64,000 nt of DNA. Origin: JBFGFX01 sp965232455. Lineage in GTDB: Bacteria > Pseudomonadota > Gammaproteobacteria > Steroidobacterales > Woeseiaceae. The stretch spans positions 3,038,001-3,102,000 of the forward strand of contig OZ246981.1 in the NCBI GenBank assembly GCA_965232455.1, in the 5' to 3' direction. Below are positions 37,399-46,696 of this stretch, piece after piece. Position numbers and translations under genes: made by a program. Under the pieces are notes generated by a model that ran no database searches, was not told the origin of the DNA, and was given only the letters and a program-made list of their open reading frames with translations. Each line of letters opens with the position of its first letter. The first letter of the stretch is position 1.

Positions 37399-38352
37399 TT
37401 AGTGCTCGTGGTCGTGATCACCGTGATCGTGGTGATGATGTGTGCCGTCCGCGTGCGTGTGTCCTTTCCGCGGCATCGTGTCCTCGAAGTCTTCCGGCCC
37501 GTGCGGGTGGTTGTGCCCGTGCTGAATACACCACTTGTAGAGCTGCGGGTCGCGACGGGACAGCCGCGCGGCCGACCGCAGCTGGTTTTCCTCCAGCGTG
37601 CTCCACGGGTTGTAGTGGAAGTGATTGAACAGCTTCGAGTCCGTGCGGCCGAAGGCGATACAGCCGTTGTGGCTCGCAAACGCGCCGTGATTGATGTAAG
37701 CCGGCCGCCAGAAATAGCCGCCGGTCGGCAGTTCGCCGAACTGCATCATCCACGAGGTGCCCCACAGGTGATAGCCCTCTTCCGCGCAGTCGTGGTAGGA
37801 GATGTTGTCCTGGTGGAAATCCGCCGTCATGCAGTACAGGAAGCTCATCGCGTGGCTGATCGGATTGAAGTTCAGCAGCTTGATCATGCAGCCGGCCGCG
37901 ACCGAGGGACTGACGACGTTGCCCGGCGCCCAGACGATGTCCATGAACGAATCCACGTCGTGATAAAGCTCGGTCCGGCTCAGGGGGTGATGGCTGTCGC
38001 TCTCGACGTGACTCGGCTCGGCCGTGTTGTACATCATCAACAGCAGCGCCCCGGACTCGCTTTTGATCGCCGGCAGCGCATATCCGGCGGGCACGAAAAA
38101 GTAGTGCCCGCGCCGGCAGACTTTGTCACCGACCGTGATCTCGCCCTCGATGACGACGATCTCCTGTTCCGAGTAACTGAAGCCCGGCGGCTGCGAATAG
38201 CCGGCGTCGAACTGCACCGTCATCGTGTTCGCGCCCGAGTCGGTGTCGAGGCTCAGCACCTTGTAACGGTAACCGCGGCCGAAGCCGGGCAGTACCAAGT
38301 TCTTGAAGTCGACGTCCGCGTCGACAAACGGTTCGATATGCGGTCTTGCCAT
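37399..38352 (-). CDS. Bicupin-like protein with a histidine-rich C-terminal tail
   Basis: 317 residues, GGAG seven bases before ATG 38352. The first cupin segment reads SEQEIVVIEGEITVGDKVCR...FVPAG. The second has possible metal ligands in YHDCAEEGYHLWG and in the INHGAFASHNG / FNHFHY region. The last 43 residues contain 14 histidines in alternating H-x-H and H-H runs (from QHGHNHPHG to the final HDHEH), the kind of tail used for Ni, Co or Zn storage. The next genes upstream include a transporter with a similar His-rich loop. I do not recognise a characterised enzyme; a metal-dependent dioxygenase or isomerase is a reasonable guess. Confidence 0.8.
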   Translation of the reverse strand: MARPHIEPFVDADVDFKNLVLPGFGRGYRYKVLSLDTDSGANTMTVQFDAGYSQPPGFSYSEQEIVVIEGEITVGDKVCRRGHYFFVPAGYALPAIKSESGALLLMMYNTAEPSHVESDSHHPLSRTELYHDVDSFMDIVWAPGNVVSPSVAAGCMIKLLNFNPISHAMSFLYCMTADFHQDNISYHDCAEEGYHLWGTSWMMQFGELPTGGYFWRPAYINHGAFASHNGCIAFGRTDSKLFNHFHYNPWSTLEENQLRSAARLSRRDPQLYKWCIQHGHNHPHGPEDFEDTMPRKGHTHADGTHHHHDHGDHDHEH

Positions 38353-38389
38353 GGGTATTCTCCGAATTCTACGGGTGTGTCGTTACCGT

Positions 38390-38656
38390 TCAGTAAACGA
38401 CTTTGTGCGGCGCGTCGGGCCGGACCGGGACGTCCTCGGGTTTGATTTTCACCCGGCGATCGCCGTCCTCGTTGAAGCCGACCGTCTGGATACGTTCGAG
38501 GAACTCGGCGTACCACTGCTCGCGCAGCTCGTTGATGGCTTCCATGTCGGCCACGATCTTCTCGTAGCGCGCCTGCTGCTCGGCGATCTCCTCTTCGAGC
38601 CAGCGGCTCGCTTCGGCAGACCGTTCGTACTCTATTAAAGTGTCTTTGAACGACAT
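38390..38656 (-). CDS. Small acidic helical protein of unknown function
   Basis: 88 residues, with GGAGG before ATG 38656. Mostly a single long, charged, coiled-coil-like helix (SRWLEEEIAEQQARYEKI), then a short basic/Pro-rich tail (KIKPEDVPVRPDAPHKVVY). It lies 37 bases upstream of the cupin gene and 38 bases downstream of the transporter gene, in one operon. Possibly a partner subunit or assembly factor of the cupin; no family recognised. Confidence 0.65.
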   Translation of the reverse strand: MSFKDTLIEYERSAEASRWLEEEIAEQQARYEKIVADMEAINELREQWYAEFLERIQTVGFNEDGDRRVKIKPEDVPVRPDAPHKVVY

Positions 38657-38694
38657 TCTCGACCTCCGTCCCTCGTCAAACCCGTTTCCGGCCG

Positions 38695-39405
38695 CTACAG
38701 GCCGGCAAAATTGATCGCGCTGCCGCAGGCGACAATCGACGCGCCGGCAATCGCGTGCCCATAACGTTCGATACCGTTGAATTTGAATCGATTCAGACCG
38801 GCCATCGCCAGCCCGACCGCGCCGAGCATCGTCAGGATCGTCACCGTGCCGAACACCACGGCCACGCTCATGACCAGCGCGCCGCTCTGCTGCGCGGCCG
38901 GATACATCAGCAGCGGGATGAGCGCCTCGCAGGGGCCCAGCACGAAAATCACGAACAGCGCCCAGGGCGTCACGCCGGTGCCGCCTTTTTGCAGGTGCGG
39001 GTGCGCGTGTTCGTGCCGGTGATCGTGTTCGTGGCTGTGCACGAGATCGCCGTGACTGTGCATGTGCGTGTGGCGGTGGCCGCGGCCGATCTGCTTGATG
39101 CCCCAGGCTAAGTAAACGAGCCCGAACGCCAGCAGCGCCCAGCCGGCCAGGCTGCCGCGGCCGTCTTCGATCGCGACGAGGCGCGTCAGCTCGGCGCCCA
39201 ACCAGATGCCGACCGCGCCGATGGCGACCGAACTCAGCACGTGGCCGATGCCGCAGATCGCGGTGACCCTCAACGTCTTTGCGATCGACCAGCCGCGCGC
39301 CTTGGCCATCGCGACAAAAACGAGATAATGATCCGGGCCGAGGATCGTGTGCACGAAGCCGATCGACGCGGCGGTAAGGAGCAGTATGTTCGCCTCGTCA
39401 ATCAT
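38695..39405 (-). CDS. Metal transporter of the RcnA/UreH-like family with a histidine-rich loop
   Basis: 236 residues with about six membrane segments. The first helix carries GFVHTILGPDHYLVFVAMAK, resembling the HxxxxDH motif of the NiCoT/RcnA/UreH superfamily; a later segment has FVLGPCEALIPLLMYP. Between helices three and four about 33 residues hold 13 histidines (GHRHTHMHSHG to HEHAHPH). Family members move nickel or cobalt, or export copper-like metals. Direction cannot be read from sequence. It begins 9 bases after the dihydropyrimidinase-family gene and precedes the His-tailed cupin, which suggests it supplies or limits the metal for that protein. Confidence 0.82.
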   Translation of the reverse strand: MIDEANILLLTAASIGFVHTILGPDHYLVFVAMAKARGWSIAKTLRVTAICGIGHVLSSVAIGAVGIWLGAELTRLVAIEDGRGSLAGWALLAFGLVYLAWGIKQIGRGHRHTHMHSHGDLVHSHEHDHRHEHAHPHLQKGGTGVTPWALFVIFVLGPCEALIPLLMYPAAQQSGALVMSVAVVFGTVTILTMLGAVGLAMAGLNRFKFNGIERYGHAIAGASIVACGSAINFAGL

Positions 39406-39414
39406 CGGAACGCG

Positions 39415-40902
39415 TCACGTCACCCGCGGCGTAGGCCGCGACAGGTATTGGCCGGACGCGGGGCCGACCACGTTGCCGTCGTCGTAAACGCGCTGCCCGC
39501 GCAGATAGGTCGACTTGACCCGGCCGTTCAGTTCCATGCCCTCGAACGGCGTATACCCTTGAGAGGATTCGGATTCCTCGGCGCGGACGACAAACGACTC
39601 GTCGGGATCGAACAGCACGAGGTCGGCGTCGTACCCTTCTGCGATGTCGCCCTTCGTGTGCAGGCCGTACCGTTCCGCCGGGTTCTTGCATACCAGCCGC
39701 GCCATGTGGTTCAGCGACATGCCGCGTTTCGAGCCTTCGCTGTGCAGCCCCGACAACAGGTATTCGGTGCCGCCGAAGCCGGATTTCGACACCCAGATGT
39801 TGCCGTCGTCGGTGTGATCCTTGCCGTCCGTTTTCAGCTCCTGCGAACAGCAGGCGTGGTCGCTGCAAACCCAGTCCAGTTTGTCGTCGAGCAGCGCCTC
39901 CCACAGGAATTCGACGTCGTCGCGCGAGCGGATCGGCGGGTTCACCTTGGCGTGGCAGGCGCTCGGCGCGTCGTAGTCGAGCAGCAGATGCCCGACCGTC
40001 ACCTCGCGGCGGAAATTGATGTGCGGGAACACGTTCTGCATCATCAGCGCGGCCTCGACCGCCTTACGCGACGTGAGGTGCAGCAGGTTGATGTTCAGGC
40101 ACTCCGTCTCGTAAGCGAGATACGATGCAATCCAGATCGCGAGTCCTTCCGAGTGCGGCGGACGCGCCGCGCTGTAGGCGCGCAGCCCGGTGAGCGACTT
40201 GTCGGCCTGCACGATTTTGGTATAGGCGTTCAAGATGTCCGCCAGCTCGCAGTGCAGGCTCACGCTGATCTGGTCGGCGTGTTCCGGATACTTTTTCATG
40301 AGCTTCGACGCGGAGCGCATGATGAACTCGAAATGCGCAATGTCGTAACTATCGTCGTCGCCGATCATCAGGAACTGCTTCTGCGCGTCCTTGTCGGTTT
40401 TGCCGTGCAGACCGTAGCCGCCGTAGAACATGAAAATCTTGAACGAACAGACGCCGTGGTCGATCAGCAGCGACTCCATCTCGTCGATGTGCGCGGAGGA
40501 AATCGGCGCGAGATGATAAGCGTAGTCGACCCAGTAGTTGCCCTTGGAAATCTCCAGCACCTCGGGATAAAACTCGGCGTAGGGCCCGCCCTTGTTCAGG
40601 TAATACTGCCCGGTTCTGAAATAGGTGATCGTCGAGGTGACGCCGCCCATCGCGGCGGCCTTGCTTTCGGTGGCGGCGTCCTCGGCAAGCGGCGCATAGA
40701 TGCCGACGTGGGTGTGCACGTCGACGAGACCCGGAAACGCGAGCCGGTTGCCGCCATCGACGACCTCTCTTGCCTCCGCCGCGTCAATGTCCGGGGCGAT
40801 TTTCGCGAACCGCCCGTCGGCAATGCCGACGTCGAGGTTTTCAGCCCCGGAACCGTCCGGACGGACGATCCGAACGTTTTTGATGAGGGTGTCCAGAGCC
40901 AT
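39415..40902 (-). CDS. Dihydropyrimidinase/D-hydantoinase family amidohydrolase
   Basis: Cyclic amidase of 495 residues, the family's usual length. Metal ligands are visible: VDVHTHVG, the carboxylated-Lys region SFKIFMFYGG, LHCE, LHLTS and the final Asp in CSDHACC. It hydrolyses cyclic ureides or imides such as dihydropyrimidines, hydantoins or related rings. As first gene of the transporter-small protein-cupin operon it gives the best hint that the island's substrate contains a cyclic amide, though the family is broad. ATG 40902 has no strong ribosome site; AT-rich sequence at 40920-40950 probably holds the promoter. Confidence 0.9.
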   Translation of the reverse strand: MALDTLIKNVRIVRPDGSGAENLDVGIADGRFAKIAPDIDAAEAREVVDGGNRLAFPGLVDVHTHVGIYAPLAEDAATESKAAAMGGVTSTITYFRTGQYYLNKGGPYAEFYPEVLEISKGNYWVDYAYHLAPISSAHIDEMESLLIDHGVCSFKIFMFYGGYGLHGKTDKDAQKQFLMIGDDDSYDIAHFEFIMRSASKLMKKYPEHADQISVSLHCELADILNAYTKIVQADKSLTGLRAYSAARPPHSEGLAIWIASYLAYETECLNINLLHLTSRKAVEAALMMQNVFPHINFRREVTVGHLLLDYDAPSACHAKVNPPIRSRDDVEFLWEALLDDKLDWVCSDHACCSQELKTDGKDHTDDGNIWVSKSGFGGTEYLLSGLHSEGSKRGMSLNHMARLVCKNPAERYGLHTKGDIAEGYDADLVLFDPDESFVVRAEESESSQGYTPFEGMELNGRVKSTYLRGQRVYDDGNVVGPASGQYLSRPTPRVT

Positions 40903-41418
40903 GTTGCAGAACCACGGAGTTTATAAATGTGCTTATTGTTATAACTTTAGTGCTTTTTAGCGTTTAAGACAAGACGCGGCGGGGCGAAAGCGAGTCGATT
41001 TCCGCACAGCGAAATCGTCGCGGTTGCGCAAACGGTAACGCGAATCGCCCCGGCTTCTTTGCCGCTTCGTTAACGTTGCCATCGTTCTGAACCGCGTTAA
41101 GCGGTTCTCCGGATGAAAGCCAAGCACTCGAGTTGACACGACACTATCGCCCGGGCGTTTTCGGAAAACAAACGGGCCCGAACCTGGCAGCGCCGACAGC
41201 CGCCGGAACAGGTGTTTAGACACACAAGCTCGATTTGCTCGCGAAATCGTCCGTAAAAAATGCGCTCGCCCGAACAATCTATATCCTTCTTTAAATCGAA
41301 ATACGTATATGAACTAGGTTGACTAAATGTAAACTCTCCGTTATCTATCGCGGCACTGAACAGTAGGCGATTTGGTGCGCGCCCGGATCGCCGTCCTAAC
41401 CACGCGGGAGAAGCAGGG
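40903..41418. other. Divergent intergenic region between the hydantoinase-family and RHS genes
   Basis: About 515 bases. It holds AT-rich sequence near 40920-40950, a 7-bp hairpin GAACCGC-GTTAA-GCGGTTC at 41089-41107 with no T-run, a CGGTAACGCGAAT half-copy of the 54-63 kb palindrome near 41033, and a candidate promoter at 41319-41346. No gene is supported. Confidence 0.45.
41319..41346 (+). promoter_or_regulatory. Candidate sigma-70 promoter of the RHS gene
   Basis: TTGACT at 41319-41324, 16 bases, then TTATCT at 41341-41346, within an AT-rich patch about 75 bases before the RHS start codon. The -35 is good and the -10 is weak. Confidence 0.35.
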
Positions 41419-44400
41419 ATGCATCAGGCACACATCGCAGTCGGGACCTCCGTAAACGGTTTACAGTCGTCAATCCACAGCTTCCGGCACCGAAACTGGA
41501 TATTGTTTTTGGCCGCGGTACTTTTCGGTATCGGCGTCTCCAGCGACGCTTCGGCGGACTCGAGTCACTACACCGACAGCTACCATATGCATACCAGCAT
41601 CGGGACACTTCTGACCTGCAAAACGGTCGCGGAGTGCCACGATAAACAGGCGCAGCATCTTGCTAGCCTGCCGCCCGGCTCCGGCGGATGCCCGGAAGGT
41701 ACGCACAAGAACCAGACCCTGGGCCCGGTCAAACAGGGGTTGTCAAGGTGGTGGATCCGCACCCACGTGCAGTGTCTGATCGGTGGCGTACCGGCCGGAA
41801 TAAACGGCGCTGCCACCTTCACCTGGACCATCTCGGACATCCCCCCAGAATGCGACAACGGCGACAACCCGCCGCAATGCCCTTACGAAGGCCCCGAGTT
41901 CACGCTCGAAGCGCCGGAGCAGGAATGCACGGGCAACGGGAACGACGAAACCAATCCCTGTAACCCCGCCAACGGCAACAAATACCAGATCGAGGTCGAC
42001 TACGCGTCCCCGGCTGCGGGCGGCCTGAGCTTCGCCCGTCACTACAACAGCACGGGTGCCTACAAAACGGCCGCGAACCTCGCGCCGGGCTGGCGGCACA
42101 CCTACTCGCGCGCGATCGACGAGGTGCCGGACCGCGAACCCAAGACCGTTTATTTTGCCCCGGCGAATCAGTCCGGCTTTTACGCCACGGCCGCCGACGC
42201 CTGCACGACCGGCTGGAACGACATTAAAACCGCCGTTTGGTCGGGTGATCTGGCGAACGCCACGGCGACCTTCTCGGGCGGCAACGTCTGCAAGATATCC
42301 TCCGGCGGTTCGACCGCGGCGTATTTCCCGGTTCGCTCAGCCGTGGGCTGGCCCGTCTTTTCCGGGCCGGCCACCGTCAAGACGGTGACGCGGCCGAACG
42401 GCGCGAGCATCAAATTCGAGCTGATTGCCTCGAACTGGGTCAACGAACTCAATCCTTCGCTTGAACTCGAAGCGTCGGGCAACAACTGGATTTTCACCGA
42501 CGCGAACGACACGAAGGAAACTTTCGATTCTTCCGGCAAACTCATATCGATCACCTACCGTAACGGACAGACGGAAACGCTGACCTACGACCTGACCGTG
42601 CCCCAGGGCGGCGACGGCGACTCGTCCACGCTCGACAAAGTGACCGGTCCTTTCGGCCACACGCTCACGTTCGCCTATGGCGTCAACGGCGTCCTTAGCA
42701 GCGTGACGACCCCGGACGGCGCCGTCCAGTACGCCTATGACGGCTTCGGCAACCTATCGACCGTGACCTACCCGGATACGACCACGCGACAGTACGTTTA
42801 TGAGGAACCCGACCTCTATAGCCACCTGACCGGCATCATCGACGAAAACAACGACCGCTTCGCCACCTGGAGATACGACCTTGCCGGCCGCGCCATTCTT
42901 TCCGAACGCGCGGGCGGCAAGGAACGGGTCCAACTCGCCTACAACACCAACGGCACGACCACGCTCACGATGGCCAACGGCGCCGTGCGCACCTATACGT
43001 ACACGACTGAACAGGGCCAACGCCGCCTCACGTCGCTGACGGGCGACGTGTGCAGCACCTGCGCGAACGGCAACGTCAAGTCACGCAGCTACGATGCCAA
43101 CGGGTTCATCGCCGAACTGACGGATTGGAACAACAACGTCACGAAAACGGCGCGCAACGCGCGCGGTCTCGTCGAAACGCTGACCGAAGCCTTCGGCTCG
43201 CTGGACGAACGCGTGACGTCCGCCGTGTGGCACGCCAACTACCGCCTGCCGACGCAGGTGACGTCACCGCGCAACGTCACCGACTACACCCACGACACTA
43301 ACGGAAACGTCTTGACCGTCACCGTCTCCGGTGGCGGCAAGACCCGAACATGGACGTTCACCTACAACGCCGGCGGGCAGCCGCTGACGATCGACGGTCC
43401 GAGAACCGACGTCACCGACGTGACGACGCTGGAGTATTACACCTGCACGACCGGCAACGAGTGCGGCCAGCTCAAGAAGGTCACCAACGCGTTGAGCCAG
43501 GTGACCAATTACGATACCTACGACGCCGCGGGCCGCCTGACGCAGATGACCGGACCGAACGGCCTCCAGGTGTCGTTCACCTACGACGATCGCGGACGAC
43601 TGCTGACGACCACCGAAACGCCGCAGGTCGGCGCCGCCCGCGTCACGACGATGACCTACGACAACGCGGGTCAGCTCGCCACCTACACCCTGCCGAACGG
43701 CAGCGCGCTGACCTATACCTATACCGCCGCGCACTACCTGGAATCGGTGACCGACAATCTCGGCAACTCGATCAGCTACGACTATGACGCGATGGGCAAT
43801 CTCACGGACGAGGACACGTTCGATCCGCTGAGCGCACTCAAGCGCACGATGGACTACGTGCACGACAAGAACTACCGCCTGGACACGATCACGGACGGCG
43901 GGTTCACGACGGACCTGAGCTTCGACCTCATGGGCAACCTGACGGACTCGACCAATCCGAACAATGCGCTGACGCAGCACGGCTACGACGCGCTGAACCG
44001 GCTGGACACGACCACCGACGCACTGCTCGGCCTGACCAGCTACGACTACGACGATCACGACAACCTCACACAGGTGTCGGCGCCAAACGGCGCCGTGACG
44101 ACGTTTGCCTACGACCAGCTCGACAACCTGCTTTCGGAAACGAGCCCCGACCGCGGCCTGATCGCCTACACCTACGACGACGCCGGCAACCGCCTGACGG
44201 AAACGGATGCACGCAGCGTCACGGGCACCTACGCCTACGACGCATTGAACCGGCCGGTGTCCATCACCTACCCGAACGCGGCGGAAAACGTCACGTTCAC
44301 TTACGACGACGCGGCCTCGAACGGCATCGGCCGGCTGCGGTCGATCAGCGACCAGAGCGGCTCGATCACGTATGCCTACAACGACTTCGGCGAGGTGGTG

Positions 44401-46662
44401 ACCGACCAGCGGCAGATTTCGAGTTTCACGTACACGACGTCCTACGACTACGACGCTGCGGGCAACGTATCGTTGATCACCTACCCGAGCGGTCGGGTGG
44501 TCGACTACGTTCGCGATGCAGTGGGCCGCGTGACCTCGGTCACAAGCACCAAGGGCGGCATCGTCAAGCCGATCGTGACCAGCGCATCCTACGAGCCGTT
44601 CGGGCCGCTGGCCGGTCTGACCTACGGCAACGGCGTTGCGTTCGACTACTCGTATCGCACCGATTACCGGACCACGGCAATCGCATCGGCGGGGATCAGC
44701 GACAAAACCTACAGTTACGATTTTGCCGGGAACGTGACGGTTATCGATGAGGGACTGAATGCGGATCTCAGCCGCACCTACGACTACGATGCGCTCGACC
44801 GGCTGGTCTCGGATTCCGGGCTGACCGGTTACGCGGACCGGGTACTGGCGGACAATCCCCTGGGGTACTGGCGCCTGGGTGAAACCAGCGGCTCGGTCGC
44901 AGTAGACTCGAGCACATACGGCAATGACAGCACCTACTCGGGGACTGTCGTCCTCGGACAAACGGGTCTGGCGCCGGGACCAGATACATCGATACGGATT
45001 AACACCGCCGGCGCCGGCTACGTCAAAGGCCCGACGATGACGGGAGCGAACGTTACTGCGGTAGAGTTCTGGTTCCAGACCGACTCTGTGACGGCCAATC
45101 GGCACATATTCAGACTACATCGCACCGCAAACAACGATCGCTTCGGTGTGTGGCACGGTACCGACGGATACCTGCATATCACCCGCGGTGGCAGCAGCAA
45201 CATGATATCCGACAATGTACTTTCGACCGGCGTACCGCACCACGTCGCGGTTTGGTACGACGCTTCCGCGGATCTCACGCATCTGATGATCGACGGGGTG
45301 GTTCAACAGAGCACGTTTACAGGCAACGCGCTCGGAGTCGTGGACCCGACGATCGTCATGGCAGGGTACATGTGGTTCTCGACCTACTACCCTGACTATC
45401 TGGGCGAAATCGACGAGGTCGCGGTCTACAACACGCCCGTCTACGCATCCACGTTCGCCAACCGCACGCTGCCGGTCGGCTCCGGCCCGGCGACAACAAA
45501 CGACTTCGGCTACGACGCCAACGGCAACCGAACCTCGCTCGACGACGGCAGCACGGTCACGAACTACGGCTACCAGGCGGTCTCCAACCGGCTGATCACG
45601 ATCGATGCGGCGCCCGTGCAACGCGACCTGTCCGGCAACCGCATCGCCGACGTCGGCGGCACGCGCACCTACACCTACAACAACGCCAACCGCCTGTCCG
45701 CGGTACTCGACGGCGGTCTCACCACGGCCACCTACGTCCACAACGCGCTGGGCCAGCGCACGACGAAAACGGTGGGCGCGACCGACGTCATTTATCTCTA
45801 CGACCTCGCCGGCAACCTGCTTGCCGAACACGACGCCACGGGGGCGATGATTCGGGACTACGTGTGGATGAACGATGCGCCGGTGGCGCAGATCGATTCA
45901 GGGGAGGCGTTCCGGTACCTGCACTTCGATCACCTGAACACGCCCAGGCTGGCGACGGACGACGCTCAGACGGTGGTGTGGCGCTGGGACTCGGATGCGT
46001 TCGGGACGACGTTGGCGGATGAGGATCCGGATGGGGATCTCAGCGCGACGACGGTTAACTTACGGTTTCCGGGGCAGTATTTTGATCAAGAGACAGGGTT
46101 TCATTACAACTATTTCAGGACGTACGACCCGTCTACCGGGCAGTACGTGGAATCTGATCCAATTGGGTTGCAAGGTGGGTTGAATACGTACGTTTACGCT
46201 CACATGAATCCACTCGGTTTCGTGGATCAGTATGGATTGGACGCCAAACTCTGGCCGTTGAACCCGTTGCCCAAAGATCCTCGGGTGGATGAGGATGGAA
46301 ACATCTCAACCGGCGTCGAATTCCCAGTTCCTAACCCTCATCCAAGAGTCGACATTTGGAGGTCGGTGCCTCGCGACCCGATTCAAACCGTCGTTGAGGT
46401 AGAATCCGCACTAGTGACATCGGCCGTGGGTTACGCAGCACTTGGAATGTTGTCGGTTGCTTTGGATGCCGCTTTACTAGAATGCGGATTGGATCCAGAA
46501 CAAACGCGAAAGGCAGCAGCCGTTATGCATAAGCTAGTAACTGGATTTGACCCTGAAGGACACAACGACCCAATTAACCCACCCTACCCACAGCCAGCAC
46601 CAGTGGATGCTCCGGGTCCCCGATATAGTGACTATCCGAAAAAGAGCCCAAAGAACAAGTAA
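41419..46662 (+). CDS. RHS-repeat polymorphic toxin protein, Sec signal, LamG-like insertion, variable C-terminal tip
   Basis: 1747 residues; GGGAGAAGCAGGG precedes ATG 41419. A hydrophobic stretch (WILFLAAVLFGIGVSSDASA) after a 29-residue basic lead looks like a Sec signal peptide. Then come a DUF6531-like segment (CNPANGNKYQIEVDYASP), many RHS/YD repeats (TYDxxGNL type), a LamG/concanavalin-like insertion (GYWRLGETSGSVAVD to GEIDEVAVYN) and the RHS core end (FPGQYFDQETGFHYNYFRTY, ESDPIGLQGG). After NPLGFVDQYGLD about 140 AT-rich, unfamiliar residues form the toxin tip, with a hydrophobic stretch (SAVGYAALGMLSVALDAALL). No PAAR or VgrG is near, so export is more like WapA than T6SS Rhs. The four displaced cassettes downstream can recombine with bases 45448 onward. 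Confidence 0.92.
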   Translation: MHQAHIAVGTSVNGLQSSIHSFRHRNWILFLAAVLFGIGVSSDASADSSHYTDSYHMHTSIGTLLTCKTVAECHDKQAQHLASLPPGSGGCPEGTHKNQTLGPVKQGLSRWWIRTHVQCLIGGVPAGINGAATFTWTISDIPPECDNGDNPPQCPYEGPEFTLEAPEQECTGNGNDETNPCNPANGNKYQIEVDYASPAAGGLSFARHYNSTGAYKTAANLAPGWRHTYSRAIDEVPDREPKTVYFAPANQSGFYATAADACTTGWNDIKTAVWSGDLANATATFSGGNVCKISSGGSTAAYFPVRSAVGWPVFSGPATVKTVTRPNGASIKFELIASNWVNELNPSLELEASGNNWIFTDANDTKETFDSSGKLISITYRNGQTETLTYDLTVPQGGDGDSSTLDKVTGPFGHTLTFAYGVNGVLSSVTTPDGAVQYAYDGFGNLSTVTYPDTTTRQYVYEEPDLYSHLTGIIDENNDRFATWRYDLAGRAILSERAGGKERVQLAYNTNGTTTLTMANGAVRTYTYTTEQGQRRLTSLTGDVCSTCANGNVKSRSYDANGFIAELTDWNNNVTKTARNARGLVETLTEAFGSLDERVTSAVWHANYRLPTQVTSPRNVTDYTHDTNGNVLTVTVSGGGKTRTWTFTYNAGGQPLTIDGPRTDVTDVTTLEYYTCTTGNECGQLKKVTNALSQVTNYDTYDAAGRLTQMTGPNGLQVSFTYDDRGRLLTTTETPQVGAARVTTMTYDNAGQLATYTLPNGSALTYTYTAAHYLESVTDNLGNSISYDYDAMGNLTDEDTFDPLSALKRTMDYVHDKNYRLDTITDGGFTTDLSFDLMGNLTDSTNPNNALTQHGYDALNRLDTTTDALLGLTSYDYDDHDNLTQVSAPNGAVTTFAYDQLDNLLSETSPDRGLIAYTYDDAGNRLTETDARSVTGTYAYDALNRPVSITYPNAAENVTFTYDDAASNGIGRLRSISDQSGSITYAYNDFGEVVTDQRQISSFTYTTSYDYDAAGNVSLITYPSGRVVDYVRDAVGRVTSVTSTKGGIVKPIVTSASYEPFGPLAGLTYGNGVAFDYSYRTDYRTTAIASAGISDKTYSYDFAGNVTVIDEGLNADLSRTYDYDALDRLVSDSGLTGYADRVLADNPLGYWRLGETSGSVAVDSSTYGNDSTYSGTVVLGQTGLAPGPDTSIRINTAGAGYVKGPTMTGANVTAVEFWFQTDSVTANRHIFRLHRTANNDRFGVWHGTDGYLHITRGGSSNMISDNVLSTGVPHHVAVWYDASADLTHLMIDGVVQQSTFTGNALGVVDPTIVMAGYMWFSTYYPDYLGEIDEVAVYNTPVYASTFANRTLPVGSGPATTNDFGYDANGNRTSLDDGSTVTNYGYQAVSNRLITIDAAPVQRDLSGNRIADVGGTRTYTYNNANRLSAVLDGGLTTATYVHNALGQRTTKTVGATDVIYLYDLAGNLLAEHDATGAMIRDYVWMNDAPVAQIDSGEAFRYLHFDHLNTPRLATDDAQTVVWRWDSDAFGTTLADEDPDGDLSATTVNLRFPGQYFDQETGFHYNYFRTYDPSTGQYVESDPIGLQGGLNTYVYAHMNPLGFVDQYGLDAKLWPLNPLPKDPRVDEDGNISTGVEFPVPNPHPRVDIWRSVPRDPIQTVVEVESALVTSAVGYAALGMLSVALDAALLECGLDPEQTRKAAAVMHKLVTGFDPEGHNDPINPPYPQPAPVDAPGPRYSDYPKKSPKNK
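45448..46160 (+). repeat. RHS core segment repeated in four downstream cassettes
   Basis: This part of the RHS gene recurs at 47621-48330, 49272-49985, 51382-52095 and, truncated, at about 53022-53306. Bases 45448-45820 and 47621-47993 are identical by eye over 373 bases. The other copies differ at scattered sites. Likeness ends just after the ESDPIG codons, where each copy turns into a different tip. Confidence 0.9.
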
Positions 46663-46696
46663 CATTCGATCGTGATGACCATCGGAGCAACAATTT

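Noticed and set aside
41089..41107. Hairpin GAACCGC-GTTAA-GCGGTTC as a terminator
   Set aside because: No T-run on either side and it lies upstream of both divergent genes.
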